From Bacteroidales bacterium (GTDB taxonomy: Bacteria; Bacteroidota; Bacteroidia; Bacteroidales; JAADJA01): a DNA stretch of 64,000 bases. Below are positions 17,574 through 26,778 of the stretch, one piece after another. Position numbers and translations under genes: made by a program. The number at the start of each line of letters is the position of its first letter. Positions within the stretch are counted from its first letter, which is position 1. The notes under the pieces were generated by a model. That model did no database searches and had not been told where the DNA came from. It saw only the letters and a program-made list of their open reading frames with translations. The stretch lies in assembly GCA_020052415.1 (NCBI GenBank), contig JAGVPB010000078.1:62001-126000 (forward strand), read 5' to 3'.

Positions 17574-18452
17574 ATGGCACGACAGGAAGATAAATATTAC
17601 AAAAAACGACTCCAGAGTTCATATCTTACTACGGTCGTAAGCATTTCGCTCGTCCTCTTTATGCTCGGATTGCTGGGTCTTATCATCCTGCATGCAAAGA
17701 AATTATCGGATTATGTGAAAGAAAATATCGGCTTTTCGATAATAATGAAGGATGATGTGAAGGAGGCGGGTATCATTAAGCTTCAAAAAATCCTTGATGC
17801 AACTGAATATGTAAAATCAACCGAATACATAACCAAAGAGGAGGCAGCTAAAGAATTTGCCAAAGAATTAGGTGAGGATTTCACCAGTTTTTTGGGTTAC
17901 AATCCGCTGTTACCAACTATTGAAGTCAGGTTTAAAGCCGAATATGCAAACAATGACAGCCTTGCCATTATCAAGGCAAAGATTCTGGCAAATTCAAACG
18001 TCAAGGAAGTTTTTTATCAGGAATCGCTGGTGGATGTTGTAAATAAGAATGTCAGGAAAATCGGGATCATTGTTTTGGGATTCAGCTTTTTGTTACTATT
18101 TATTGCCATTGCATTAATTAATAACACGATTCGTTTGTCGGTTTATTCAAAAAGGTTTATTATTCGAAGCATGCAATTGGTTGGGGCAACACAGAGATTT
18201 ATCAGCCGGCCTTTTATCCTGCTGGGAATCGTGCATGGAATTATCGGGGCCCTGGTCGCTATTTTGCTTCTTATCGGTGTAATTTACCTTTCGCAACGTC
18301 AGCTTCCCGAATTAATTCACCTGCAGGATATAGATTTATTTCTGTCGCTTTTTGGCATGGTCATTCTGTTAGGAATCCTGATATCATGGCTTTCCAACTA
18401 TTTTGCAGTGATGAAATATATTCGTATTAAAACTGATTATCTCTATTATTGA
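17574..18452 (+). CDS. ftsX: cell division ABC transporter permease FtsX
   Basis: 292 residues from ATG 17574 (MARQEDKYYKKRLQSSYL); the frame extends 25 codons upstream but that part is unlike the family. It has the FtsX layout: an N-terminal membrane segment (VVSISLVLFMLGLLGLIIL), a periplasmic domain of about 110 residues, then three more membrane segments, with FIIRSMQLVGATQRFISRPF in the conserved cytoplasmic loop. With FtsE it couples ATP use in the cytoplasm to activation of cell-wall hydrolases at the division site; ftsE is not in this window. The order ftsX - DUF3098 - uppP - truB - queA supports the call. Confidence 0.93.
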   Translation: MARQEDKYYKKRLQSSYLTTVVSISLVLFMLGLLGLIILHAKKLSDYVKENIGFSIIMKDDVKEAGIIKLQKILDATEYVKSTEYITKEEAAKEFAKELGEDFTSFLGYNPLLPTIEVRFKAEYANNDSLAIIKAKILANSNVKEVFYQESLVDVVNKNVRKIGIIVLGFSFLLLFIAIALINNTIRLSVYSKRFIIRSMQLVGATQRFISRPFILLGIVHGIIGALVAILLLIGVIYLSQRQLPELIHLQDIDLFLSLFGMVILLGILISWLSNYFAVMKYIRIKTDYLYY

Positions 18453-18503
18453 AAAACAAATTATTAACTTTGCCGGCTCTAATTGTAATTTTAAATTTCA
18501 TTC

Positions 18504-18791
18504 ATGAAACAAAAGGATAATATTAAACCTGCCGGAAGCGCTGATAAACAAAAATCCCGCAGTACAGTTTCGTCAGAATTTGCATTTGGCAAACAAAATT
18601 ACAAGCTCCTCCTGATCGGTCTGGCTCTGATACTTGTTGGATTCCTGCTCATGATAGGAGGAGGTTCTGATGACCCGAATGTGTTCAGCGATAAAATATT
18701 TAATTTCCGCAGGCTGACTTTAGCTCCCATCCTTGTCCTGGCCGGATATGTTGTCGAGATTTTTGCCATCATGAAGAAACCCAAAGGATAA
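18504..18791 (+). CDS. DUF3098 family membrane protein
   Basis: 95 residues with a charged N-terminal tail (about 30 residues) and two membrane helices (YKLLLIGLALILVGFLLMIGG and LAPILVLAGYVVEIFAIM) joined by a short loop with DDPNVFSDKIFNFRR. The DPN...FS...FNFRR loop is typical of DUF3098, a family of unknown function restricted to Bacteroidota and found next to ftsX. A role in envelope or division processes is inferred from this linkage only. A TAACTTTG box at 18465-18472 could give it its own promoter. Confidence 0.88.
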   Translation: MKQKDNIKPAGSADKQKSRSTVSSEFAFGKQNYKLLLIGLALILVGFLLMIGGGSDDPNVFSDKIFNFRRLTLAPILVLAGYVVEIFAIMKKPKG

Positions 18792-18863
18792 GCCCTCATT
18801 TTGAGACACCGGGTTCAAATGCTGTTACAAGTTTTAATTTCCCTCATTTATAATCACTTAATT

Positions 18864-18871
18864 TAGCTTTG
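18864..18871 (+). promoter_or_regulatory. putative -7 box (TAnnTTTG) for uppP-truB
   Basis: TAGCTTTG matches the Bacteroidota -7 consensus and lies 19 bp before the uppP ATG, implying a very short leader. No good TTG -33 element is visible at the expected distance, so support is partial. Confidence 0.4.
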
Positions 18872-18890
18872 ATATTAAATCTTTTTTCAA

Positions 18891-19670
18891 ATGACATGGC
18901 TTGAAGCAATCATCATTTCTATTGTAGAAGGTATCACCGAATTTCTTCCCATCTCCTCTACCGGGCACATGATACTCACGGAAGGAATTCTCGGCATGAA
19001 AACCAACGATTTTGTTAAAGCATTCATCATTAATATACAATTCGGCGCTATCCTTTCAGTTGTTGTACTGTACTGGAAACATTTTTTTCAATCCGTTTCC
19101 TTTTACCTGAAACTCTTCGTTGCATTTATCCCTGCTGCTGTTCTTGGATTCATCCTTAATGATTACATTGATACCCTGCTTGAAAATGTTTATGTTGTTT
19201 CAGTTACTCTGATCCTTGGTGGGATAGTTTTGCTTTTCATTGACAAGTGGTTTAATAAAACCTCAGAAGATCAGACCGTCTCCTACCCTACCGCCTTTAA
19301 AATCGGTTTGTTTCAATGTATTTCAATGATTCCGGGCGTTTCGAGGTCGGCTGCAACGATTATTGGCGGAATGACTCAAAAACTGACCCGGAAAACAGCC
19401 GCGGAATTTTCCTTCTTCCTTGCCGTGCCTACCATGTTTGCCGCTTCAGGTTACAAACTGATGACCAATTATAAAGCCATAACGTCAGAAAATATTGATA
19501 TCCTGATTGCCGGAAATATTATCGCTTTTATCGTAGCAATGATCGCAATTAAATATTTTATTACGTTCCTGACCAAACACGGATTTAAGCTTTTTGGTTA
19601 TTACCGTATTGTATTGGGAATAGTTATCCTTGCCTTATTAGTCCTGGGATTTGATTTGACGATAGACTGA
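18891..19670 (+). CDS. uppP: undecaprenyl-diphosphate phosphatase UppP (BacA type)
   Basis: 259 residues, polytopic membrane protein. Both family signatures are present: [17 protein letters not shown] near the N terminus, carrying the catalytic glutamates and serine, and [16 protein letters not shown] near residue 145 with the essential arginine. The enzyme removes a phosphate from undecaprenyl diphosphate to recycle the lipid carrier for peptidoglycan and other surface polymers, and raised dosage gives bacitracin tolerance in other bacteria. Its stop codon overlaps the truB start by one base, so the two are translated from one message. Confidence 0.97.
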   Translation: MTWLEAIIISIVEGITEFLPISSTGHMILTEGILGMKTNDFVKAFIINIQFGAILSVVVLYWKHFFQSVSFYLKLFVAFIPAAVLGFILNDYIDTLLENVYVVSVTLILGGIVLLFIDKWFNKTSEDQTVSYPTAFKIGLFQCISMIPGVSRSAATIIGGMTQKLTRKTAAEFSFFLAVPTMFAASGYKLMTNYKAITSENIDILIAGNIIAFIVAMIAIKYFITFLTKHGFKLFGYYRIVLGIVILALLVLGFDLTID

Positions 19671-20365
19671 TGGAATTTGATTTTAAAAACGGTGAAATTC
19701 TCCTGATCAATAAACACGTCAACTGGACATCATTTGATGTAGTCAAGAAAGTACGAAATACAATCTCAAGGGCGACAGGATCAAAAAAAATTAAAGTGGG
19801 GCACGCCGGTACTTTGGATCCTCTTGCATCGGGATTGCTGGTTATTTGTACCGGAAAATTTACCAAAAGGATAAATGAATTTCAAAACCAGGATAAGGAA
19901 TACACCGGTACTTTTTATATCGGAGCTACAACACCTTCATTTGATGGTGAAACCGAAATTGATCAACAGTTTCCGACCGGCCATATAGATGAAAATTTAT
20001 TAAAACAAACTGCAAAACTTTTTGAAGGTGACCAGCTTCAGGTTCCGCCGTCATTTTCAGCAATAAATATAAACGGAATGCGTGCCTATCATAAAGCCCG
20101 GAACAAGGAGAAATTTGATCTTCCGCCGCGGCAAATAAATATTCAATCCTTTGAAATCACTAAAATTGAATTGCCTGAGGTCAGTTTCAAAATATCCTGC
20201 AGTAAAGGAACCTACATCAGGTCTCTTGCGCGGGATTATGGAGCAGCACTGAATTCAGGAGCTTATCTTACTTCCCTGACCCGTACCCGGATAGGAAGTT
20301 TTTTTCTTGCCGATGCAATTTCTGTTGAGGAATTTGAGTTCAAAATAAGACTTCATCAGGACTAA
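19670..20365 (+). CDS. truB: tRNA pseudouridine(55) synthase TruB
   Basis: 231 residues. The catalytic motif GHAGTLDPLASGLLVI carries the nucleophilic aspartate; GTYIRSLARDYG and the earlier NKHVNWTSFDVVKKVR are further TruB signatures. It converts U55 of the T loop of tRNAs to pseudouridine. The protein is shorter than Escherichia coli TruB because it lacks a long C-terminal PUA domain, as usual in Bacteroidota. Start ATG overlaps the uppP stop (TGATG). Confidence 0.97.
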   Translation: MEFDFKNGEILLINKHVNWTSFDVVKKVRNTISRATGSKKIKVGHAGTLDPLASGLLVICTGKFTKRINEFQNQDKEYTGTFYIGATTPSFDGETEIDQQFPTGHIDENLLKQTAKLFEGDQLQVPPSFSAININGMRAYHKARNKEKFDLPPRQINIQSFEITKIELPEVSFKISCSKGTYIRSLARDYGAALNSGAYLTSLTRTRIGSFFLADAISVEEFEFKIRLHQD

Positions 20366-20401
20366 TAATGTTGTGAAAATAAAAATTTTAATGATAAAGT
20401 A

Positions 20402-20432
20402 TTGACTTTTCAGTATTTTAAGAGTATTTTTG
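20402..20432 (+). promoter_or_regulatory. putative Bacteroidota promoter for queA
   Basis: A TTG at 20402-20404 (within ATTGAC) and TATTTTTG at 20425-20432 match the -33 TTG and -7 TAnnTTTG elements with a 20-bp spacer. The 111-bp gap between truB and queA and the start at 20477 fit an independent promoter. Confidence 0.5.
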
Positions 20433-20476
20433 CACCCCTTTTTTAATAAGGAAATTTTTTTAACGTTTCAAATATT

Positions 20477-21526
20477 ATGAAATTATCTCAATTTAAATTT
20501 TATTTACCCCAGGAATTAATTGCCGATAACCCCCCGGAAAACCGAGATGAATCGAGATTAATCGTATTGAACAGAACTACTCAAAGCATTGAGCACAAAA
20601 CCTTTAAAAATATATTGGACTATTTTAGCGATGGTGATGTTTTTGTAATTAACAATACTAAAGTCTTTCCTGCCCGCTTATATGGTGAAAAGGAAAAAAC
20701 AGGAGCCCGAATAGAAGTTTTTTTACTCAGGGAACTTAATAAAGAAAGTCTGTTGTGGGACGTTCTTGTTGATCCTGCAAGAAAGATCAGGATAGGTAAT
20801 AAGCTTTATTTTGGTGAAGATAGTGAACTCGTTGCTGAAGTAATTGACAACACAACTTCAAGAGGGCGGACGTTGAGATTTTTATTTGACGGTTCTTATG
20901 AGGAATTCAGAAAAATTTTACAGGGACTGGGAGAAACTCCTTTGCCAAAAATCCATCAGCGTGAAGTAAGCGCCGAGGATGAATTCAGGTATCAAACAAT
21001 TTATGCAAAACATGAAGGAGCTGTGGCTGCACCAACAGCCGGTTTTCATTTCAGCCGTGAATTGATGAAAAGGCTTGAGATCATGGGAGTGGAATTCGCT
21101 GAGATAACCCTTCACGCCGGATTAGGCAATTTCAGGGATATCGAAGTTGAAGATCTTACTAAGCACAAAATGGATTCTGAAGAAATGAATGTCGAAGAAA
21201 GTCAGGCTGAAATAATTAATAAAGCAAAAGAAAATAAAAAGAAAATTTGTGCCGTTGGAACAACTTCCATGAAAGCCATCGAAACTGCTGTTTCTATAAC
21301 AGGAATGGTGAAGCCGTACAAAGGCTGGACAAATAAATTCATTTTTCCACCTTACGAATTTAGTGTTGCCGACGCGATGATCACAAATCTTCATTTACCC
21401 ATGTCGTCGGTTATGATGATGGTTGCAGCATTTGCAGGCTATGATTTCGTGATTAAGGCTTACAAGGAAGCCATCGCTGAACAATATAAGTTTTTTACCT
21501 ACGGCGATGCTATGTTGATCATTTAG
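20477..21526 (+). CDS. queA: S-adenosylmethionine:tRNA ribosyltransferase-isomerase QueA
   Basis: 349 residues, the usual length. Family phrases run in order: [19 protein letters not shown] at the N terminus, [58 protein letters not shown] and [11 protein letters not shown]. The enzyme transfers and isomerises the ribosyl group of S-adenosylmethionine onto 7-aminomethyl-7-deazaguanine in tRNA, the step before queuosine in wobble position 34. No other queuosine gene is in the window. Confidence 0.96.
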   Translation: MKLSQFKFYLPQELIADNPPENRDESRLIVLNRTTQSIEHKTFKNILDYFSDGDVFVINNTKVFPARLYGEKEKTGARIEVFLLRELNKESLLWDVLVDPARKIRIGNKLYFGEDSELVAEVIDNTTSRGRTLRFLFDGSYEEFRKILQGLGETPLPKIHQREVSAEDEFRYQTIYAKHEGAVAAPTAGFHFSRELMKRLEIMGVEFAEITLHAGLGNFRDIEVEDLTKHKMDSEEMNVEESQAEIINKAKENKKKICAVGTTSMKAIETAVSITGMVKPYKGWTNKFIFPPYEFSVADAMITNLHLPMSSVMMMVAAFAGYDFVIKAYKEAIAEQYKFFTYGDAMLII

Positions 21527-21621
21527 TCCATCCGCATAATTATTAATAATCATAAGAAGTATATCTTGATATAAAAGAATATTTTAAACCTTTTTAAGGA
21601 TTTTTTTACTATATACAGGCG

Positions 21622-22284
21622 TTGAAAAATTTTATCATTATTGTTGCGGCTGGAAGCGGTACAAGAATGCAGGCTGAAACTCCAAAACAATTTCTGAATA
21701 TTAACGAACTTCCAGTCTTAATTCATACCATAAACCGGATTTATGAATTCCGAAATACACTTTCAATCATTCTTGTATTACCCGCTTCACACATAGATTA
21801 CTGGAAGTCAATGATCAGGAAATATAACTTTAATATTCCGCACCAAATTACTGCCGGGGGTGCTACTCGTTATCATTCAGTCAAAAACGGGTTAAAACTC
21901 ATTGATCAGGACGGTCTTGTTGCAATTCACGACGGAGTGAGGCCGCTTGTCAGCAAAGATACTTTGCAGAGGGTTTTTTTAAAAGCTGAAAGCGATGGAA
22001 ATGCCATTCCTGCAATAAGAATTACAGATTCCCTGAGGAGAATCACTCCTGATAACAGTCTTCCGGTTGACAGGGAAAGTTTGAGAATAATCCAGACACC
22101 TCAATGCTTTCAATCCGAAATCATTCAAATGGCATATAAACAGGAATACCGGGAAAATTTTACAGATGATGCTTCTTTAGTTGAAAATCTTGGAATTAAA
22201 ATCAACCTTGTAGAAGGAAATCCTGAAAACATTAAAATTACCAGGCCGTCCGATCTCAAATTTGCAGAAGCTTTTTTAAAATAA
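21622..22284 (+). CDS. ispD: 2-C-methyl-D-erythritol 4-phosphate cytidylyltransferase IspD
   Basis: 220 residues. The nucleotide-binding loop IIVAAGSGTRM lies right at the N terminus, so the TTG at 21622 is the only workable start. Further signatures are ETPKQFL, GGATRYHSVKNGL, AIHDGVRPLVS, QTPQCFQ and FTDDASLVE. It makes CDP-methylerythritol in the non-mevalonate isoprenoid pathway, whose product also feeds the undecaprenyl carrier handled by UppP nearby. It converges on polA with only 22 bp between the stop codons. Confidence 0.95.
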   Translation: MKNFIIIVAAGSGTRMQAETPKQFLNINELPVLIHTINRIYEFRNTLSIILVLPASHIDYWKSMIRKYNFNIPHQITAGGATRYHSVKNGLKLIDQDGLVAIHDGVRPLVSKDTLQRVFLKAESDGNAIPAIRITDSLRRITPDNSLPVDRESLRIIQTPQCFQSEIIQMAYKQEYRENFTDDASLVENLGIKINLVEGNPENIKITRPSDLKFAEAFLK

Positions 22285-22306
22285 TATGAGTCTCACCCGA
22301 ATCATT

Positions 22307-25090
22307 TTAGTGCGCTTCCAGCCAGTTATCACCTGAATTCATTTCGACCAAAACAGGAACTTTCATCGGAATGGCAGTTTGCATAAGCCGATGAATAACA
22401 CGTTTCACATCTTCAAGTTCGTCCTTGTAAACATCAAAGACCAGTTCATCGTGTACCTGAAGTATCATTTTTGTTTTGAATTTCTGTTCAGTTAATTTGT
22501 TATGAATATTGATCATTGCAATTTTGATCATATCCGCCGAAGATCCCTGAATGGGTGCATTGATGGCATTTCGTTCGGCAAAACCGCGAACCACTGCATT
22601 ACCGGAATTAATATCCCTGATATATCGCCTTCGTCCCATCATAGTTTCGACAAAACCGTTTTCTCTTGCACCTTTGATGGTATTTTGCATGTAGATTTTT
22701 ATCCCGGGATATTTTTCAAAATACTGGTCAATGATATGACGGGCTTCAGCTCTCGGAATATTCAGCCGCTCCGAAAGTCCGAACGCAGAAATTCCATAAA
22801 CGATTCCGAAGTTTACCATTTTAGCATTGCGGCGCATATCTTTGTCAACCTCTTCCAAAGAGACACCATAAACTTTAGACGCTGTAGCCGTGTGAATATC
22901 CACTCCCTGCCTGAAAGCCTCTATCATTCCCTCATCTCCGCTCAGTTCGGCTATGATCCTGAGTTCTACCTGCGAATAATCAGCAGAGAGCAAGGTATAT
23001 TTATCGTTTCGGGGAATAAATGCTTTTCTGATCTCCCTTCCCCTTTCAGTGCGGATGGGAATATTTTGAAGATTTGGATTGTTCGAACTTAACCTTCCGG
23101 TTGCCGCCACCGCCTGGTTATATGAAGTATGAATGCGGCCGGTTCTCGGGTTTACCATTCCCGGAAGCACATCCACATAAGTAGATTTTAGTTTCGTCAG
23201 CGAACGATAATCCAGGATGTTTTGAATGATCGGGTGCTTGTTGATCAGCTTTTGCAAAATATCTTCACCCGTCGAATATTGTTTTGACTTGGTCGTCATC
23301 CTTGGATTTTCTGTGATCTTAAGCTTTTCAAACAATATCTCACCCATTTGTTTTGGAGAAGCGATATTGAATTTTTGGCCAGCCTGTTCATGGATTTCCT
23401 TTTCAATATCAGCAATTTCCTTTTCAAGCTGGAGCGAATAATCTTTCAATGTCGGAATATCAATTTTAACACCTTCGGCCTCCATCGAAGCCAGAACAGG
23501 AACAAGCGGTACTTCAATTTTTTCAAATAATTCAAGTGTATTGGTCTCTTTTAGTTTTGGTTCAAACAAATCCTTAAGCTGAAGGGTAACGTCGGCGTCT
23601 TCACAGGCATATTCCTTCAATGCTTCAATATCAACCGACCTCATATTCAGTTGTCCTTTTCCCTTTTTGCCAATAAGAGCTTCAATCGGAACCGGTGAAT
23701 ATTGAAGGTAATTTTCAGCCAAAACATCCATATTATGACGCTGGTCGGGCTCAAGCAGATAGTGTGCTATCATTGTATCGAACAATTTCCCGTTAACCTC
23801 AACATCGTACCATTTCAACATGGCAATATCATACTTCATGTTCTGACCGATCTTCTCGATTGAAGGATTTTCAAACAGGGATTTAAATTCATGAACGATC
23901 TTAGTTGCTTCATGATAATTATCAGGCAGAGTTACAAACCAGGCTTCTCCGGGCTTTATTGAGAAAGAAATTCCTACCAGTTCAGCCGCCTGGGCATCCA
24001 ATCCTGTTGTTTCGGTATCAAAACAAAAAACATAAGTCCTTTCAAGCTTTTTGACCAGTTCTTTTCTTTTCGATTCTGAGTCAACCAAAATGTAATTATG
24101 TTTCACAGTACTGATATCCGATAGTGCAGTTTCCGAAACAATTTCCGGGTCGGAATTTGAGTTTGTGAAAAGCTCACCCTGAACAGAATTTTTCCCGGCT
24201 TCTTTAACTGAAAGATCGGTGAAGAACCTTTTGGCAAATGTTCTGAACTCCATCTCATCAAAAAACTCTCTTAAGGCATTAACATCGGGTTCTTTTATCA
24301 CCAATTGCTCCTCATCGAATTGAACCGGTACATTGAGGATAATGGTAGCGAGTGATTTTGACTGAAGCCCCTGTTGCCTGAATGCCTCCAGGTTTTCCTT
24401 TATTTTACCTTTGAGCTTATCTGTATTTTCAAGTACGTTCTCAAGACTTCCGAATTCAGCGATCAGCTCTTTTGCACGCTTTTCACCTATACCGGGAACA
24501 CCGGGAATATTGTCGGAAGCATCTCCCCAAAGTCCTAAAATGTCAATTACCTGTTCGGGACGCTGAATGCTGAATTTTTCACAAATCTCCTTCACTCCCA
24601 TTATTTCAGCTTTATCGCCCAAACGGGCTGGCTTATAAATGAAAATTCTATCCGAGACCAGCTGTCCGAAATCTTTGTCGGGAGTCATCATGTAGGTGAT
24701 GAAACCGTTCTTTTCAGCTTGTTTGGCCAGAGTACCAATAACATCATCAGCCTCGTAACCATCCTTATAAATCACGGGAATGTTAAATCCTCCGATCAGT
24801 CGCTTTACGAGTGGAATAGAAAGCGCAAGATCTTCAGGCATTTTTTCGCGTTGTGCTTTATACTCAATAAATTCCTCATGCCTTACGGTTGGGACTATTG
24901 TGTCAAAGGCTACTGCAATGTGGGTGGGCTTTTCATTTTTTATAACATCGTAAAGGGTATTTGTAAAACCCAAAACTGCTGAAGTATTCAAACCTTTTGA
25001 ATTGATCCTTGGATTTTTACTGAATGCAAAATAAGCCCTGTAAATCAAAGCCATTGCATCGAGAAGGAAAAGTTTTTTTGGTACGGACAT
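22307..25090 (-). CDS. polA: DNA polymerase I
   Basis: 927 residues from ATG 25090 (MSVPKKLFLLDAMALIYRAY); an in-frame start ten codons earlier adds an unlikely hydrophobic leader. The N-terminal 5'-3' exonuclease domain has LLDAMALIYRAYFAF, YEADDVIGTLA and DNIPGVPGIGEK. The 3'-5' exonuclease domain appears intact (FDTETTGLDAQAAELVGISF, with D and E). The polymerase domain shows motif A (LLSADYSQVELRIIAELSGD), motif B (RRNAKMVNFGIVYG) and motif C (LQVHDELVF). It fills gaps and removes RNA primers. It has its own divergent promoter region shared with the PhoH-type gene. Confidence 0.97.
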   Translation of the reverse strand: MSVPKKLFLLDAMALIYRAYFAFSKNPRINSKGLNTSAVLGFTNTLYDVIKNEKPTHIAVAFDTIVPTVRHEEFIEYKAQREKMPEDLALSIPLVKRLIGGFNIPVIYKDGYEADDVIGTLAKQAEKNGFITYMMTPDKDFGQLVSDRIFIYKPARLGDKAEIMGVKEICEKFSIQRPEQVIDILGLWGDASDNIPGVPGIGEKRAKELIAEFGSLENVLENTDKLKGKIKENLEAFRQQGLQSKSLATIILNVPVQFDEEQLVIKEPDVNALREFFDEMEFRTFAKRFFTDLSVKEAGKNSVQGELFTNSNSDPEIVSETALSDISTVKHNYILVDSESKRKELVKKLERTYVFCFDTETTGLDAQAAELVGISFSIKPGEAWFVTLPDNYHEATKIVHEFKSLFENPSIEKIGQNMKYDIAMLKWYDVEVNGKLFDTMIAHYLLEPDQRHNMDVLAENYLQYSPVPIEALIGKKGKGQLNMRSVDIEALKEYACEDADVTLQLKDLFEPKLKETNTLELFEKIEVPLVPVLASMEAEGVKIDIPTLKDYSLQLEKEIADIEKEIHEQAGQKFNIASPKQMGEILFEKLKITENPRMTTKSKQYSTGEDILQKLINKHPIIQNILDYRSLTKLKSTYVDVLPGMVNPRTGRIHTSYNQAVAATGRLSSNNPNLQNIPIRTERGREIRKAFIPRNDKYTLLSADYSQVELRIIAELSGDEGMIEAFRQGVDIHTATASKVYGVSLEEVDKDMRRNAKMVNFGIVYGISAFGLSERLNIPRAEARHIIDQYFEKYPGIKIYMQNTIKGARENGFVETMMGRRRYIRDINSGNAVVRGFAERNAINAPIQGSSADMIKIAMINIHNKLTEQKFKTKMILQVHDELVFDVYKDELEDVKRVIHRLMQTAIPMKVPVLVEMNSGDNWLEAH

Positions 25091-25142
25091 AAAAATTACC
25101 TTTATTAATATAAAAAACAAAGATTAAACAATATTGTGTAAA

Positions 25143-25150
25143 CAAAGTTA
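25143..25150 (-). promoter_or_regulatory. putative -7 box for polA
   Basis: Read on the minus strand, TAACTTTG matches TAnnTTTG and lies 53 bp before the polA ATG. No matching -33 element was confirmed. Confidence 0.35.
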
Positions 25151-25192
25151 AATAGTTACTTTTATTCCATAAATTTAAAATAATAATTTGTA

Positions 25193-26536
25193 ATGCCGAG
25201 GATTAAAAAAAACCAGAAAAAGATCTTTGTTCTCGATACTTCAGTCATCCTGTATAATCACAATGCACTTAACAGCTTTGAAGACAATGATGTAGTCATC
25301 CCGATAACAGTTTTAGAGGAACTTGACAATTTTAAAAAGGGTAATGAAACCAAAAATTTTGAAGCAAGGGAATTTATCCGCATTATGGACCGCCTTTCAA
25401 TCAATAGCTCCTTGCAAAACTGGATACCGCTTGAATTTCCAAATTCCGGAATGTTCAAAGTTCAGATGAATGAAATCCCTGAAAACGGACTCAATGCCAT
25501 TAAGATTTTTGGGGAAACCAAACCCGATCACCGGATACTGAACGCAGCCATACGGTTAAGTCAGGAAAAACCGGGATACAAGGTTATCCTGGTAACCAAA
25601 GATGTAAATCTCAGGATCAAGGCCAAATCATTGAATATTCCCTCAGAGGATTTTGAAACAGGCAAGATCAAGGACTTGGATTCGCTTTACTCGGGAATTA
25701 CTCTTCTCGAAAATGTGGATCCTGAAGCTATTGATTTGCTTTATCGTGAAGGACTGTGCGACGCAAAGGACATTGCAGTTGAAAAACCAATTCCGAATCA
25801 TTACTTTATTTTAAGGAATGAAAAATCGTCGGTTCTGACAACATATAATCCGAAATTGGAAAAAATAGAGCGGGTCGAGAAAAAGCCTGCATATAAAATC
25901 ATGCCCCGCAATGCCGAGCAAGTGTTTGCACTTCATGCCATAACCAATGATAACATAAAGCTGGTTACCCTGCAGGGTGTTGCCGGAACTGGTAAAACCT
26001 TACTTGCGCTTGCCGGAGCTTTGGACCAGAAGAGAAGCTTTAAGCAAATTTATCTTGCAAGGCCAATTGTTCCTCTCAGTAATAAAGACATCGGTTATCT
26101 GCCTGGCGATATCAAATCCAAGCTGAATCCTTATATGGAACCTTTATGGGATAACCTGAAATTTATTCAGAACCAGTACAGTGAAAAAGACAAGGAGTTT
26201 AAAAAGATCACGGAGGCCATTGAGAGTGAAAAGCTGATGATTCAACCCCTTGCTTACATAAGGGGAAGAAGCATTTCGAATGTATGTTTCATCGTTGACG
26301 AAGCACAGAACCTGACACCGCATGAAATTAAAACCATCATTACGCGTGCCGGTGAAGGAACCAAAATTATTTTTACCGGCGACATTTATCAAATTGATAC
26401 TCCTTACCTCGATTCGCAAAGTAACGGGCTGTCGTACCTGATAGATAAGATTAAACATCACGATATTTACGCTCATATTCGCCTCGAAAAAGGAGAGCGG
26501 TCGGAGCTGGCTAACCTGGCGAATGAACTGCTGTAG
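25193..26536 (+). CDS. PhoH-type ATPase with N-terminal PIN domain (PhoH2 type)
   Basis: 447 residues. Residues about 8-150 form a PIN RNase-like domain (KIFVLDTSVILYN, VIPITVLEELDNFKKG, ILVTKDVNLRIKA, with the acidic residues D, E and D in place). The C-terminal half is a PhoH ATPase with Walker A LQGVAGTGKTLLALAGAL, then FKQIYLARPIVPL, GYLPGDIKSKLNPYMEPLWD, and Walker B FIVDEAQNLTPHEIKTIITR with the GEGTKIIFTGDIYQID sensor. PIN-PhoH fusions are known as RNA helicase/ribonucleases in other phyla; the cellular target here is unknown. Confidence 0.93.
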   Translation: MPRIKKNQKKIFVLDTSVILYNHNALNSFEDNDVVIPITVLEELDNFKKGNETKNFEAREFIRIMDRLSINSSLQNWIPLEFPNSGMFKVQMNEIPENGLNAIKIFGETKPDHRILNAAIRLSQEKPGYKVILVTKDVNLRIKAKSLNIPSEDFETGKIKDLDSLYSGITLLENVDPEAIDLLYREGLCDAKDIAVEKPIPNHYFILRNEKSSVLTTYNPKLEKIERVEKKPAYKIMPRNAEQVFALHAITNDNIKLVTLQGVAGTGKTLLALAGALDQKRSFKQIYLARPIVPLSNKDIGYLPGDIKSKLNPYMEPLWDNLKFIQNQYSEKDKEFKKITEAIESEKLMIQPLAYIRGRSISNVCFIVDEAQNLTPHEIKTIITRAGEGTKIIFTGDIYQIDTPYLDSQSNGLSYLIDKIKHHDIYAHIRLEKGERSELANLANELL

Positions 26537-26542
26537 GAAGGA

Positions 26543-26619
26543 GGTTACTGGTTTCTGGTTACTGGTTTCTGGTTTCTGGTTACTGGTTACTGGTTACTGG
26601 TTTCAAGTTCCAGGTTTCA
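26543..26619. repeat. heptanucleotide repeat tract, about 11 units
   Basis: Seven-base units GGTTACT and GGTTTCT alternate (eight units at 26543-26598), then GGTTTCA, AGTTCCA and GGTTTCA. The tract starts 7 bp after the PhoH stop codon. A related tract lies in frame in the U32 gene at 50269-50299. Confidence 0.85.
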
Positions 26620-26687
26620 GGCAAAGGCAGGAAAGGATTAAACCGTTTTATGCAGAGCTTAAGTCAGACAGGGAAAACCTGGCAGAA

Positions 26688-26774
26688 TTACTAACTGGCA
26701 ATTAGTAATTTCATACTTTTTTACTAACTGGCAATTAGTAATTTTATTTAATTTTGCTAATTGACAAATAGTAA
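26688..26774. promoter_or_regulatory. three operator-like palindromes phased at 33 bp
   Basis: TTACTAA-N7-TTAGTAA occurs at 26688-26708 and again, identical over 24 nt, at 26721-26741. A third copy at 26754-26774 matches at 17 of 21 positions. Start-to-start distances are exactly 33 bp, about three helical turns, and the third copy ends 4 bp before the ATG at 26779. The arrangement suggests cooperative protein binding over the promoter of the ATPase gene. Confidence 0.7.
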
Positions 26775-26778
26775 AATT

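Noticed and set aside
20366-20476. PreQ1 riboswitch before queA
   Set aside because: No aptamer-like pseudoknot could be drawn; the gap is AT-rich and explained by a promoter.
22502-23092. 196-codon plus-strand frame
   Set aside because: Antisense shadow of the conserved polymerase domain of polA.
26523-26705. 60-codon frame with a WLLVTGYW-type repetitive product
   Set aside because: It is only the translation of the heptanucleotide repeat tract and overlaps the PhoH stop codon; there is no start context.
26543-26774. CRISPR-like array
   Set aside because: The repeats are heptamers and 21-bp palindromes with 12-bp gaps; there are no unique spacers of CRISPR length and no cas genes.
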